NCBI GenBank assembly: GCA_028274825.1
Contig: JAQCMZ010000123.1
Coordinates: 1-21,376 of the forward strand
DNA length: 21,376 bases
Source: Haloferacaceae archaeon
GTDB lineage: Archaea > Halobacteriota > Halobacteria > Halobacteriales > Haloferacaceae
Direction of reading: 5' to 3'
A program made the position numbers and the translations under genes. The notes under the pieces are model-generated. The model searched no databases and was not told the DNA's origin. It saw only the letters and a list, made by a program, of their open reading frames with translations. Shown piece by piece: positions 15,104 through 21,376 of the stretch; positions within the stretch are counted from its first letter, which is position 1; the number at the start of each line of letters is the position of its first letter.

Positions 15104-16108
15104 ATGCGTTCTGAACCTGTTGTATATTTAACTCGGGAAATCCCCGACACCGGAGTACAGTTGCTTGAATCAGCGTGTGATGTGAGGGTGTGGGACGGGA
15201 AGCTTCCTCCTGAACCGGACACCATTAGCCGCCGGCTCTCCGAACTGGAAGCAGAGGGACTTGTCTGTCTGTTGACCGACGAAATCGACGCAGAGATCAT
15301 GAACGCGTCTGACTCTCTCCGGGTGATCAGCACGTTCTCTGTCGGGTACGACCACATTGACCTTTCTGCCGCCGCTGACCGCGACCTCGCGGTCGGACAC
15401 ACCCCGGGAGTACTCTCGGAGACGACAGCTGATTTTGCCTGGGCGCTGCTGATGACGGCCGCGAGACGAACCGTCGAGGGACACGAATACGTCCAGGCAG
15501 ACAGATGGGAAACATGGGAGCCGACACTCCTGACTGGGCCAGACATTCACGATGGGACACTCGGGGTCGTCGGATTCGGCAATATTGGAACCGAGATGGC
15601 ACAGCGTGCCGCCGGCTTCGATATGGATGTCGTGTACACTGACCGCGGGGCAAAGCCTGAGGCTGAGGCTCGTCTGGCGGAACTGGGCGTCGATGCCCGA
15701 CATGCTGAGCTGAATGACCTTCTCGCGGAGAGTGATTTTGTCTCTCTTCACGTCCCGCTGACAGACGGCACTGAAGGGTTGATTGACAAAGCCCAGCTCA
15801 AAGCGATGCGAGATGACGCTATCCTCATCAACACGAGCCGAGGACCGGTAATCGACACGGCCGCTCTCGATACAGCGCTGGAAAACGAGTGGATCGAACG
15901 AGCAGCACTAGACGTGACGGATCCGGAGCCGCTCCGAGCTGGCCATTCGCTCACCCGACATGCTCCGGAGAAGTTGATCGTCGTGCCGCATATCGCCAGC
16001 GCGAGTATCGGAACCAGAGATCAGATGGCACGGATGGCTGCAGAAAACCTCCTGGCCGGGCTCAAGGGAAACCCACTCCCGAACTCAGCACACACAGATC
16101 ACGATTAG
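15104..16108 (+). CDS. D-2-hydroxyacid dehydrogenase (glyoxylate/hydroxypyruvate reductase type)
   Basis: The 334-residue NAD(P)-dependent dehydrogenase has the complete family set: FSVGYDHIDLSAA near 78-90, the dinucleotide motif GFGNIG at 157-162 with D180 after the second strand (suggesting NAD(H) preference), the catalytic arginine R246 in NTSRGPVID, E275 in DVTDPEP, and H296 in PHIASAS. Best match from memory is the GyaR/HprA branch, which reduces glyoxylate or hydroxypyruvate to glycolate or D-glycerate; phosphoglycerate dehydrogenase is less likely because no C-terminal ACT extension is present. Together with the upstream aminotransferase it could form a serine to hydroxypyruvate to glycerate branch. 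That pairing is inference. Confidence 0.92.
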   Translation: MRSEPVVYLTREIPDTGVQLLESACDVRVWDGKLPPEPDTISRRLSELEAEGLVCLLTDEIDAEIMNASDSLRVISTFSVGYDHIDLSAAADRDLAVGHTPGVLSETTADFAWALLMTAARRTVEGHEYVQADRWETWEPTLLTGPDIHDGTLGVVGFGNIGTEMAQRAAGFDMDVVYTDRGAKPEAEARLAELGVDARHAELNDLLAESDFVSLHVPLTDGTEGLIDKAQLKAMRDDAILINTSRGPVIDTAALDTALENEWIERAALDVTDPEPLRAGHSLTRHAPEKLIVVPHIASASIGTRDQMARMAAENLLAGLKGNPLPNSAHTDHD

Positions 16109-16268
16109 GAATCTCAGCGCCACTAATAGCTTAGACGGGGTATGCCAGGAATCAGAGAAGGAAACTCTCCTTGCCAGAACGCATTCTTGAGAGCGTGTTA
16201 CCGAAATCTCCGCCCGCGAACACTGCCTTGTCTGCGTCCCTGGCCCCGCCAACACTCGGGAGCCCGAC

Positions 16269-17162
16269 TCAGGGCAAATCAACAGGAGTCTCTGTCTGGA
16301 GACTCGCCGCTTTCACCGTGTTGTACAGTAACATCGTGATAGTCATCGGGCCGACACCGCCCGGAACTGGGGTGATGACGTCCGCCTTCTGCTTGGCTGA
16401 CTCGTACGCGACGTCGCCGACCAATTTGTAGCCCTTCTCGTTGTCAGCGTCGACGTGATTGATACCCACATCGATGACGGTCGTCCCCTCAGAAAGCATG
16501 GACCCGTCAATCAACTCGGGGTAGCCAGCTGCAGCAATCACGAGGTCGGCCTGGCGAGTCTTCTCTGTGAGATTCTCTGTTTGAGAGTGACACAGTGTCG
16601 TCGTCGCGTTCCCGCCAGGCGCCTTTTGAATGAGTAGATTTGCCATCGGCTTGCCGACGATATCTGACCGCCCGACGACGACAGCTTCTTTCCCTGCTGT
16701 GTCGACACCGGCACTCTCGAGCAGTTTCTGAATCCCGTGAGGAGTGCACGGTTTGTATCGGGCATTACCGGCCACCAGTCGGCCGACATTTTCAGGGTGA
16801 AATCCGTCGACATCTTTCATCGGATCGACGCTTCTGAACACGCGACGCTTGTCAACGTGATCGGGAACGGGCATCTGGACGAGAATCCCGTGAACGTCTG
16901 CCCGCGCGTTGAGCTCCTTGACAAGGTCGAACAGATCCTCTGCGGGTTGCTCTGCATCAAGACGCCGAGTCCGGCCGTCAATCCCAATGTCTTCACAAGC
17001 CTGCTGTTTCATCGATACGTACGTGCGACTCGCGTCGTCCTCGCTCATCAACACCGTCGTCAGTCCCGGGGTGACACCGCTGTCACGCAGGTGGTCAATA
17101 GCCGTCTGGAGGTTGGACCGGATTCGGTCACTGACCGCGTTTCCGTCGAGTACGTGTGTCAT
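16269..17162 (-). CDS. folD: Bifunctional methylene-THF dehydrogenase/methenyl-THF cyclohydrolase
   Basis: FolD, 297 residues, interconverts 5,10-methylene-THF, 5,10-methenyl-THF and 10-formyl-THF, with NADP in most members. The active-site segment YVSMK (48-52) contains the catalytic lysine K52. QMPVPDHVD near 96-104, D119 in KDVDGF, PCTPHGIQKLL near 138-148, the nucleotide-binding VVGRSDIVGKPMANLL near 162-177 and TPVPGGVGPMT near 264-274 are all intact. Length is near the usual 285-300. It is divergent from the MetF-like gene, which makes its substrate, and feeds Fhs, which uses its product. A 23-codon frame upstream ends in an ATGA overlap with the start. Very secure call. Confidence 0.97.
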   Translation of the reverse strand: MTHVLDGNAVSDRIRSNLQTAIDHLRDSGVTPGLTTVLMSEDDASRTYVSMKQQACEDIGIDGRTRRLDAEQPAEDLFDLVKELNARADVHGILVQMPVPDHVDKRRVFRSVDPMKDVDGFHPENVGRLVAGNARYKPCTPHGIQKLLESAGVDTAGKEAVVVGRSDIVGKPMANLLIQKAPGGNATTTLCHSQTENLTEKTRQADLVIAAAGYPELIDGSMLSEGTTVIDVGINHVDADNEKGYKLVGDVAYESAKQKADVITPVPGGVGPMTITMLLYNTVKAASLQTETPVDLP

Positions 17163-17230
17163 AGCTGATCACGCTGCAAAACTCGCGAGCGCAGCAGTCG
17201 GCAGATGAGCCGCCGCGGCGTCGTGTTCAT
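17159..17230 (-). CDS. Possible 23-codon leader peptide of folD
   Basis: An ATG at 17230 opens a 23-codon frame (MNTTPRRLICRLLRS at the start; six Arg, one Cys) whose TGA overlaps the folD ATG as ATGA. A TATA-like run (TTTCATAC, minus strand, about 17266-17273) lies about 38 bases before it. There is no TATA-like box at leaderless distance from folD itself, so the message probably starts with this frame. Confidence 0.45.
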   Translation of the reverse strand: MNTTPRRLICRLLRSRVLQRDQL

Positions 17231-17304
17231 CACGTGCATCTCATCTCGGCGTACTGTGCGGAAGGGTATGAAAGGCTGTGTTTGCTACGGGAATGTGAGC
17301 TGAT

Positions 17305-17336
17305 CCACGATTGAATCGATCGTTGACACGTCGTGG
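17305..17336. promoter_or_regulatory. Nested palindrome in the folD/MetF intergenic region
   Basis: CCACGA (17305-17310) and TCGTGG (17331-17336) form an inverted repeat around an inner palindrome CGATT-G-AATCG (17309-17319). It lies roughly midway between the two divergent leader frames and could be an operator for both. Confidence 0.35.
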
Positions 17337-17438
17337 CTGAGTCCCCGAGATATCTGCCGGGGTGTTCCTTTCGGGCAAAGTCGAGTTCGACCGTCTCAGC
17401 GACAATATCGGGGATTCAGCGATCCGCTGGGAAAGACG

Positions 17439-17446
17439 TATATCCC
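17439..17446 (+). promoter_or_regulatory. TATA-like box for the MetF leader frame
   Basis: GTATATCC is centred about 26 bases before the ATG at 17468 and about 90 bases before the MetF-like start at 17533. It fits a leaderless message beginning at the short frame, not at the enzyme gene. Confidence 0.55.
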
Positions 17447-17467
17447 GGTTACTATTATCAATTAACA

Positions 17468-17536
17468 ATGTGTGCCACAGACAGACGTGATCAGCCCCTG
17501 ACGACACGGCCGAGACGAGGGGTATCGGGCAGATGA
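17468..17536 (+). CDS. Possible 22-codon leader peptide of the MetF-like gene
   Basis: An ATG at 17468 opens a 22-codon frame (MCATDRRDQPLTT at the start; six Arg). Its TGA (17534-17536) overlaps the MetF-like ATG (17533-17535) as ATGA. The TATA-like box at 17439-17446 is ideally placed for leaderless translation of this frame, making it the best supported of the four leader candidates. Confidence 0.55.
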   Translation: MCATDRRDQPLTTRPRRGVSGR

Positions 17537-18393
17537 GTTCCTCACATACGGTCCCACAGTCAGATGCACCTGAGGGGAGACTGCTCGCCGAACCTCGATT
17601 CGAACTGATGCCGTTCGACAGTATGGAAGATCAGCTGTCGCATCTTCCAGATGGAGCAACAATCGCAATCACCACTTCGCCGAGTCTCGGGTTGGACACG
17701 ACTGTCGAGTGGTCTGTGCGAGCAGCCGAACAGGGATACAACGTCGTGCCCCACCTCGCGGCCCGCTATGTAAAAGACGATGGCCAACTCGACGAGATTC
17801 TGACGCAACTCACAGACGCGGGAATAACGGATATATTCATTCCCGGGGGAGATAGAGAAGAGCCGGCCGGGGAGTTCGAATCATCCTACGAGTTACTCAC
17901 AGCGATGGATCGGTTGGGCCACGAGTTCGAAGAAGTAGGGATCACGGGCTATCCCGAAGGACACGATTTCATCAGCGACGAAACACTCGCTGCGGTCATG
18001 GACAAGAAAGCACCGCACGCGACGTACATCACGACTCAGCTGTGTTACAATCCGGGCGCAATTGTCGACTGGATTGAGACGATTCGTGACCGCGGTGTCG
18101 AACTCCCGGTGGAGGTCGGAATCCCCGGCGTCATGAAATACCAGAAACTCCTCAAAATCTCGCGAAAGGTGGGAGTCGGCGACTCGATCCGGTTTCTTCA
18201 GAAAACGGCCGGTATTACCGGATTTATTCGGCAGTTCATTCGGTCGCGTGGAAAGTACAATCCTGACGAACTCGTAGAAGGGCTGAGTCCGTACTACAAT
18301 GACCCGGAGTACAAACTCCGTGGTCTTCACGTGTACAGTTTCAATCGGGTGCCTGATACGGAAAGCTGGCGAATGGACCGGCTTGAGGACTGA
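17533..18393 (+). CDS. Methylenetetrahydrofolate reductase-like protein (MetF family)
   Basis: The 286-residue protein is a MetF-family flavoenzyme, which interconverts 5,10-methylene-THF and 5-methyl-THF on FAD. The overall order fits a TIM barrel: FELMPF with E24 at the position of the catalytic glutamate, VVPHLAARYV near 71-80, the FIPGGDREEP turn with D107 at the flavin-contact aspartate position, GITGYPEGHDF, ITTQLCYNPGAIVDW, VEVGIPGVMKYQKLL, and a C-terminal LRGLHVYSFNRV strand. It diverges from E. coli MetF enough that substrate and electron carrier are uncertain. It sits between divergent folD and the DmdA-like gene. In a demethylation route it would run in the oxidative direction, turning methyl-THF into methylene-THF. 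A short frame overlaps its start. Confidence 0.85.
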   Translation: MSSSHTVPQSDAPEGRLLAEPRFELMPFDSMEDQLSHLPDGATIAITTSPSLGLDTTVEWSVRAAEQGYNVVPHLAARYVKDDGQLDEILTQLTDAGITDIFIPGGDREEPAGEFESSYELLTAMDRLGHEFEEVGITGYPEGHDFISDETLAAVMDKKAPHATYITTQLCYNPGAIVDWIETIRDRGVELPVEVGIPGVMKYQKLLKISRKVGVGDSIRFLQKTAGITGFIRQFIRSRGKYNPDELVEGLSPYYNDPEYKLRGLHVYSFNRVPDTESWRMDRLED

Positions 18394-18637
18394 GCTGAAC
18401 TCACTGAGCCACGCGACCACGGTCTGTCTGGCTAAACATGCTCAAGTGCACCCACATACTCTGTCCATCTGGATACGGTGTGGCTCTCGTAGTCGGGTGG
18501 TCTGAAATTCTGAAACTTTACACTCTCCAGCAAAGATCAATAGTAATTTTACTGGATACCAGAGGCTCAATGGTAATACTCTCTAAGAAAGTGGTGAGCG
18601 ATTGGCTCTACCGAATTGTTTCAGAAACGCTGATTCG
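18394..18637. other. Gap downstream of the MetF-like gene
   Basis: No supported gene. Plus-strand frames crossing it lack acidic composition and any family similarity. Confidence 0.35.
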
Positions 18638-18793
18638 TTATCGCTTGATGCGGACCATCACTGCGCCACGACGGCGAAGAAGCGATTTGACGCCCGTCTC
18701 AATACGGCCCACTGTCGAGGACAGAGTCGGCATCGCAGGAATGTAAATCTCAACGTCTGACTGACCGTCGGCTGCGGCTGCGTCGTTGTTCAT
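18638..18793 (-). CDS. Possible 51-residue protein
   Basis: An ATG at 18793 opens a 51-codon frame ending at TAA (18638-18640). The N-terminal third is acidic (NNDAAAADGQSDVE), followed by IYIPAMPTLSSTVGRIE, then a basic end rich in Arg (KSLLRRRGAVMVRIKR). The middle and start look like a haloarchaeal protein, and a T-rich run (CTTTTTTCAC, minus strand, about 18820-18829) lies about 30 bases upstream. I do not recognise a family. It lies between the MetF-like and DmdA-like genes on the opposite strand. It could be spurious. Confidence 0.45.
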   Translation of the reverse strand: MNNDAAAADGQSDVEIYIPAMPTLSSTVGRIETGVKSLLRRRGAVMVRIKR

Positions 18794-19212
18794 GCATGAT
18801 ACGATGGATGCCACGAGTGAAAAAAGATTCCGAAATTCCGGCCTAGACCACCCTGAACGTTCATTATCATCTAATTAATTACCATTCCTCTGAATAGTCG
18901 GTCAAAAATGCGCACTCAGGCCTAAGAGCGACGGCTGTGAATGCGGTGAATTCTGGCAGATTCGACGCAACTGTGTCCCGGTTTGAGTATCCTAAACACG
19001 AATCACAGTCGCCTGTCAGCCCCGGCAGAAAAACAGAAAATCATAGAAACACAACTAATCGGAAATTCGATATGTGTAGCCGAGACAGTGTGAAGAGTTT
19101 CGAGACAAAGAATTCAGTCCAGACACAGGGTTCCGCTCACAGCTGCCGTTATAGCGGTTCTATAGCAATATTTCACGATGTGAGTTGGTCAAGAGTCACG
19201 CTAAGGACCGTT
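18794..19212. other. Region upstream of the DmdA-like gene
   Basis: No gene seen. An AT-rich block (about 18863-18892, TCATCTAATTAATTACC) may be a promoter region. Near 19140-19180, TATAGC occurs twice within GTTATAGCGGTTCTATAGC, possibly a control site for the downstream gene. Confidence 0.35.
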
Positions 19213-19220
19213 AGTTTAAG
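19213..19220 (+). promoter_or_regulatory. TATA-like box of the DmdA-like gene
   Basis: GTTTAAGA lies about 30 bases before the ATG at 19247, supporting the long N-terminus over an internal start at residue 41. Confidence 0.45.
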
Positions 19221-19246
19221 ACCGTAGACTGTCTCGGGCAGAATCG

Positions 19247-20641
19247 ATGTCAGATAGTGAGCCCCCACAGGCTGTAGAGAAAAACCACCCGAATCACCCG
19301 AGTGTTGACCAGTCGGACCGCGTTCTACCGCGGAACCTGCGCCAGTCTGGTGACCCAGGGATTGAGATGCTCGTGTCTACGCGTGTGCGCAAGTCGCCGT
19401 TTTTCGATAAGTCGTTCAACGAAGAAGGCGCATATCGTGCCACTGTCTACAATCGTGTCTACCACCCCCGTGGGTTAGTGCCTGAGGAAGACGGCGGCAC
19501 GATGAAAGAGTATGAAGCGCTCACCAACAGCGTCACCCTCTGGGATGTCGCCGTTGAGCGACAAGTGCGCGTCAAGGGCCCTGACGCAGAGGCGCTCACT
19601 AACCACATGATCACGCGTGATGCCACGGAGATCGACACGATGAAGGGCAAATACGTGATTCTCTGCAACGAAAACGGCGGGATCCTGAACGATCCAGTGT
19701 TGTTGCGGCCGGAAGAAGACGAGTTCTGGTTTTCACTGTCGGATTCGACGCTCATGCAATGGATTCAGGGCGTCAATGTCGGGATGGACTATGATGTCGA
19801 GATCGACGAGATCGATGTCGCCCCGATGCAGATCCAAGGCCCGCTCTCAGAGGAAGTCATGATCGACGTTATCGGCGAAGAGGTCAGCGATATTGCCTAC
19901 TACGGATTGTTAGATGCCGAGATTAACGGCTGTTCTGTTCTCGTGAGTCAGACCGGGTTCTCCGGGGAGAAAGGCTTCGAGATCTACGTCCGGGATGCCT
20001 CAGAGAATGCCGAACAGGCCTGGGACCCAGTAATGAACGCGGTGAAAGACTACGGCGGCCGGCAGATCGCCCCCGGTCATCACCGCCGAATTGCAGCAGG
20101 AATCCTCTCGTGGGGCCAAGATATGGACCACGAGACATCTCCGTTCCAGGTGAATCTCGCGTACCAGGTTCCCGACGACAAGGACGCCGATTACGTCGGA
20201 AAAGAGGCACTCGAGAGTCAACGAGAGCAAATCGAAACCGGTCAGTACCCGTTCAATCACAAGCTCGTCGGTCTGAAGATGGCCGGCGAACCGATCCGCG
20301 AGTACGCACCGGACTTCTGGCTCGTGTCTAATCCGGAGACGGGCGACGAGTGTGGGTACGTCACCTCCCCATGGTGGAATCCAGAGCTCGATACGAATAT
20401 CGCGCTGGCCTTCGTCCCGGCGGACAAACTCGCCCCGCTCAACACCACGCTTGATGATAGCGTCTACGACATCGACGTGGACGCTGATGTCGAGTTTCAG
20501 GTACATCTCCCAGACGAGTACGCTGACGAGATGGGTGAACCAGTGTACGCGAAGGTGGCTAATGTTCCGTTCAACGAATCAGTGAATCCGAGTGCACGCG
20601 AACAGGCAAAACTTAACGCACGAGAAGACGCCGAGAACTGA
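19247..20641 (+). CDS. DmdA-like THF-dependent methyltransferase (GcvT superfamily)
   Basis: The 464-residue protein belongs to the aminomethyltransferase (GcvT) superfamily, whose members bind THF and accept one-carbon groups. From memory of the family its closest type is the DMSP demethylase DmdA: the entry RKSPFFDKS (48-56), VYNRVYHPRG (68-76), WDVAVERQVRVKG (99-111), GGILNDPVLL (144-153), QIQGPLSEE (195-203), GFSGEKGFEIYV (237-248) and GILSWGQDMD (285-294) follow the DmdA order. DmdA turns DMSP and THF into methylmercaptopropionate and methyl-THF. This version is longer than bacterial DmdA (about 365-370), with about 40 extra N-terminal residues and a longer acidic C-terminal half. LigM-type O-demethylases (about 470 residues) and glycine or dimethylglycine-related GcvT paralogues are alternatives. 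Nearby MetF-like, FolD and Fhs genes would recycle the methyl-THF. Confidence 0.85.
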   Translation: MSDSEPPQAVEKNHPNHPSVDQSDRVLPRNLRQSGDPGIEMLVSTRVRKSPFFDKSFNEEGAYRATVYNRVYHPRGLVPEEDGGTMKEYEALTNSVTLWDVAVERQVRVKGPDAEALTNHMITRDATEIDTMKGKYVILCNENGGILNDPVLLRPEEDEFWFSLSDSTLMQWIQGVNVGMDYDVEIDEIDVAPMQIQGPLSEEVMIDVIGEEVSDIAYYGLLDAEINGCSVLVSQTGFSGEKGFEIYVRDASENAEQAWDPVMNAVKDYGGRQIAPGHHRRIAAGILSWGQDMDHETSPFQVNLAYQVPDDKDADYVGKEALESQREQIETGQYPFNHKLVGLKMAGEPIREYAPDFWLVSNPETGDECGYVTSPWWNPELDTNIALAFVPADKLAPLNTTLDDSVYDIDVDADVEFQVHLPDEYADEMGEPVYAKVANVPFNESVNPSAREQAKLNAREDAEN

Positions 20642-20806
20642 ACTTACCCCAGGTTTCGATCTGAGCCGGGCTGTACCGAACTGACATAATCCAAACCCCT
20701 CCACTCTAAGCTGGAAAACCACGCCCTGAGAATCAGCAAGCAGAACAGAGTATGAGTCGCCGGCTGCTGTTCGTGGGGCCGTGTTTGTCGAACACGCAAC
20801 GGTTAT

Positions 20807-21281
20807 AGGCTGAACAGGCGCACTCCCACGCCGTTCACGGCGTGGATACGCGCCGTCACAGCGCCAATTTTGGACTGGTTTTGCTCCACACTGTCGTCTG
20901 TGTGAGTGTCGGCGCACTGGGGACGACCCCAGTGTAGCCGAGCGCCCACCAACTGGCGGTTCGAGTGTCCGCCCACACTGGAAACAGGGCAGGGTGTGGC
21001 CCGATGTGGGAATCACACACCAAGCACCAGGGGCGAACAGTTGCAGAGGAAGTCACTCCGAGTCTGTCGCAGTCTGCCGGACTCCCTGTGGCCAACACAA
21101 CACGGGGAATCCGAGCACGACAGACGAGAGGAGTCCCGGGGTGGCCACTCCCAAGAGACTGCCCGCCGACCGGTTACACATCGATTCCAACGGTGTGCTC
21201 GCGTGGCAGTCTGGACACCTGACACTCCCAATTCAGCGGTGGCGTGGGATTCGGCCGCGTGACCGCGGAGGAGGATGTCAA
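20807..21281 (+). mobile_element. IS200/IS605-like non-autonomous element (PATE-like), copy B
   Basis: A 475-bp direct copy of 5103-5572. The left hairpin (CACGCCG-TTCA-CGGCGTG, near 20827-20844), right hairpin (CCGCG-TGAC-CGCGG) and TCAA right end are retained, and GTTAT again precedes the unit. At two internal stems C-to-T changes (CCCCGTG to CCCTGTG, and CACACCG to CACATCG) keep pairing as G-U in RNA; in another stem GAGTCC became GAGCAC and pairing is lost. It begins about 165 bases after the DmdA-like gene. Confidence 0.75.
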
Positions 21282-21376
21282 ACGGGTGATAACCCTACGG
21301 AATCGATTTTTCGAGACCGGTACCCAACGGCACGAGAGTGGTGGTGTTGCTGGCAGGCACGCCGCTCGGTGGCACT
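21282..21376. other. Window end
   Basis: Too short to judge; no supported frame runs off the edge with recognisable content. Confidence 0.3.

Noticed and set aside
18438..18746. 102-codon plus-strand frame downstream of the MetF-like gene
   Set aside because: Basic, Arg-rich composition, and antisense to a better 51-codon candidate.
20579..21016. 145-codon minus-strand frame joining the end of the DmdA-like gene and the repeat element
   Set aside because: Composition is Arg/Cys-rich and it is antisense to a clear gene and to non-coding repeat sequence.
1..21376. tRNA or rRNA genes
   Set aside because: I saw no cloverleaf or rRNA-like conserved core by eye on either strand, though a covariance search would be needed to exclude a tRNA.

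Overview
The window looks like a piece of a halophilic archaeal (class Halobacteria) chromosome. The predicted proteins are acidic, and most genes start with an ATG or GTG about 25-32 bases downstream of an AT-rich TATA-like box, the leaderless layout of haloarchaea. Genes are widely spaced, alternate strands often, and are separated by degenerate insertion-element debris. I cannot name a genus from the sequence alone.

Layout. (1) 1-4.6 kb: an MttB-family methyltransferase without an in-frame amber codon (276-1712), formate-tetrahydrofolate ligase (Fhs, 2038-3759) and, on the minus strand, a RidA-type enamine/imine deaminase (4167-4547). (2) 4.6-9.9 kb: an accessory stretch with a 470-bp IS200/IS605-like non-autonomous element, a universal stress protein, a small two-helix membrane protein, a double zinc-ribbon protein, a multi-pass membrane protein, a 71-aa membrane protein, and relics of insertion elements and short repeats. 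(3) 9.9-16.1 kb: a BCCT-family transporter (minus), threonine/serine ammonia-lyase (minus) divergent from a class I aminotransferase (plus), then a 2-hydroxyacid dehydrogenase of the glyoxylate/hydroxypyruvate reductase type. (4) 16.2-20.6 kb: FolD (minus) divergent from a MetF-like methylenetetrahydrofolate reductase (plus), a possible 51-aa protein, and a GcvT-superfamily protein that most resembles the DMSP demethylase DmdA. (5) 20.8-21.3 kb: a second copy of the IS200/IS605-like element, in direct orientation and about 96-97% identical to the first by my hand alignment.

Read together, the enzymes give a full tetrahydrofolate (THF) route for burning methyl groups: BCCT uptake of a methylated osmolyte, methyl transfer to THF by the DmdA-like protein, oxidation of methyl-THF by the MetF-like protein, conversion to formyl-THF by FolD, and release of formate with ATP gain by Fhs. 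The ammonia-lyase with RidA, and the aminotransferase with the hydroxyacid dehydrogenase, could handle serine or glycine-derived carbon. The true substrate (DMSP, glycine betaine or another compound) cannot be settled from sequence.

A second, less expected pattern: four of these enzyme genes, forming the two divergent pairs, are each preceded by a 17-26 codon open frame whose stop codon overlaps the gene's start as ATGA. This suggests leader peptides with translational coupling, although chance is not excluded.
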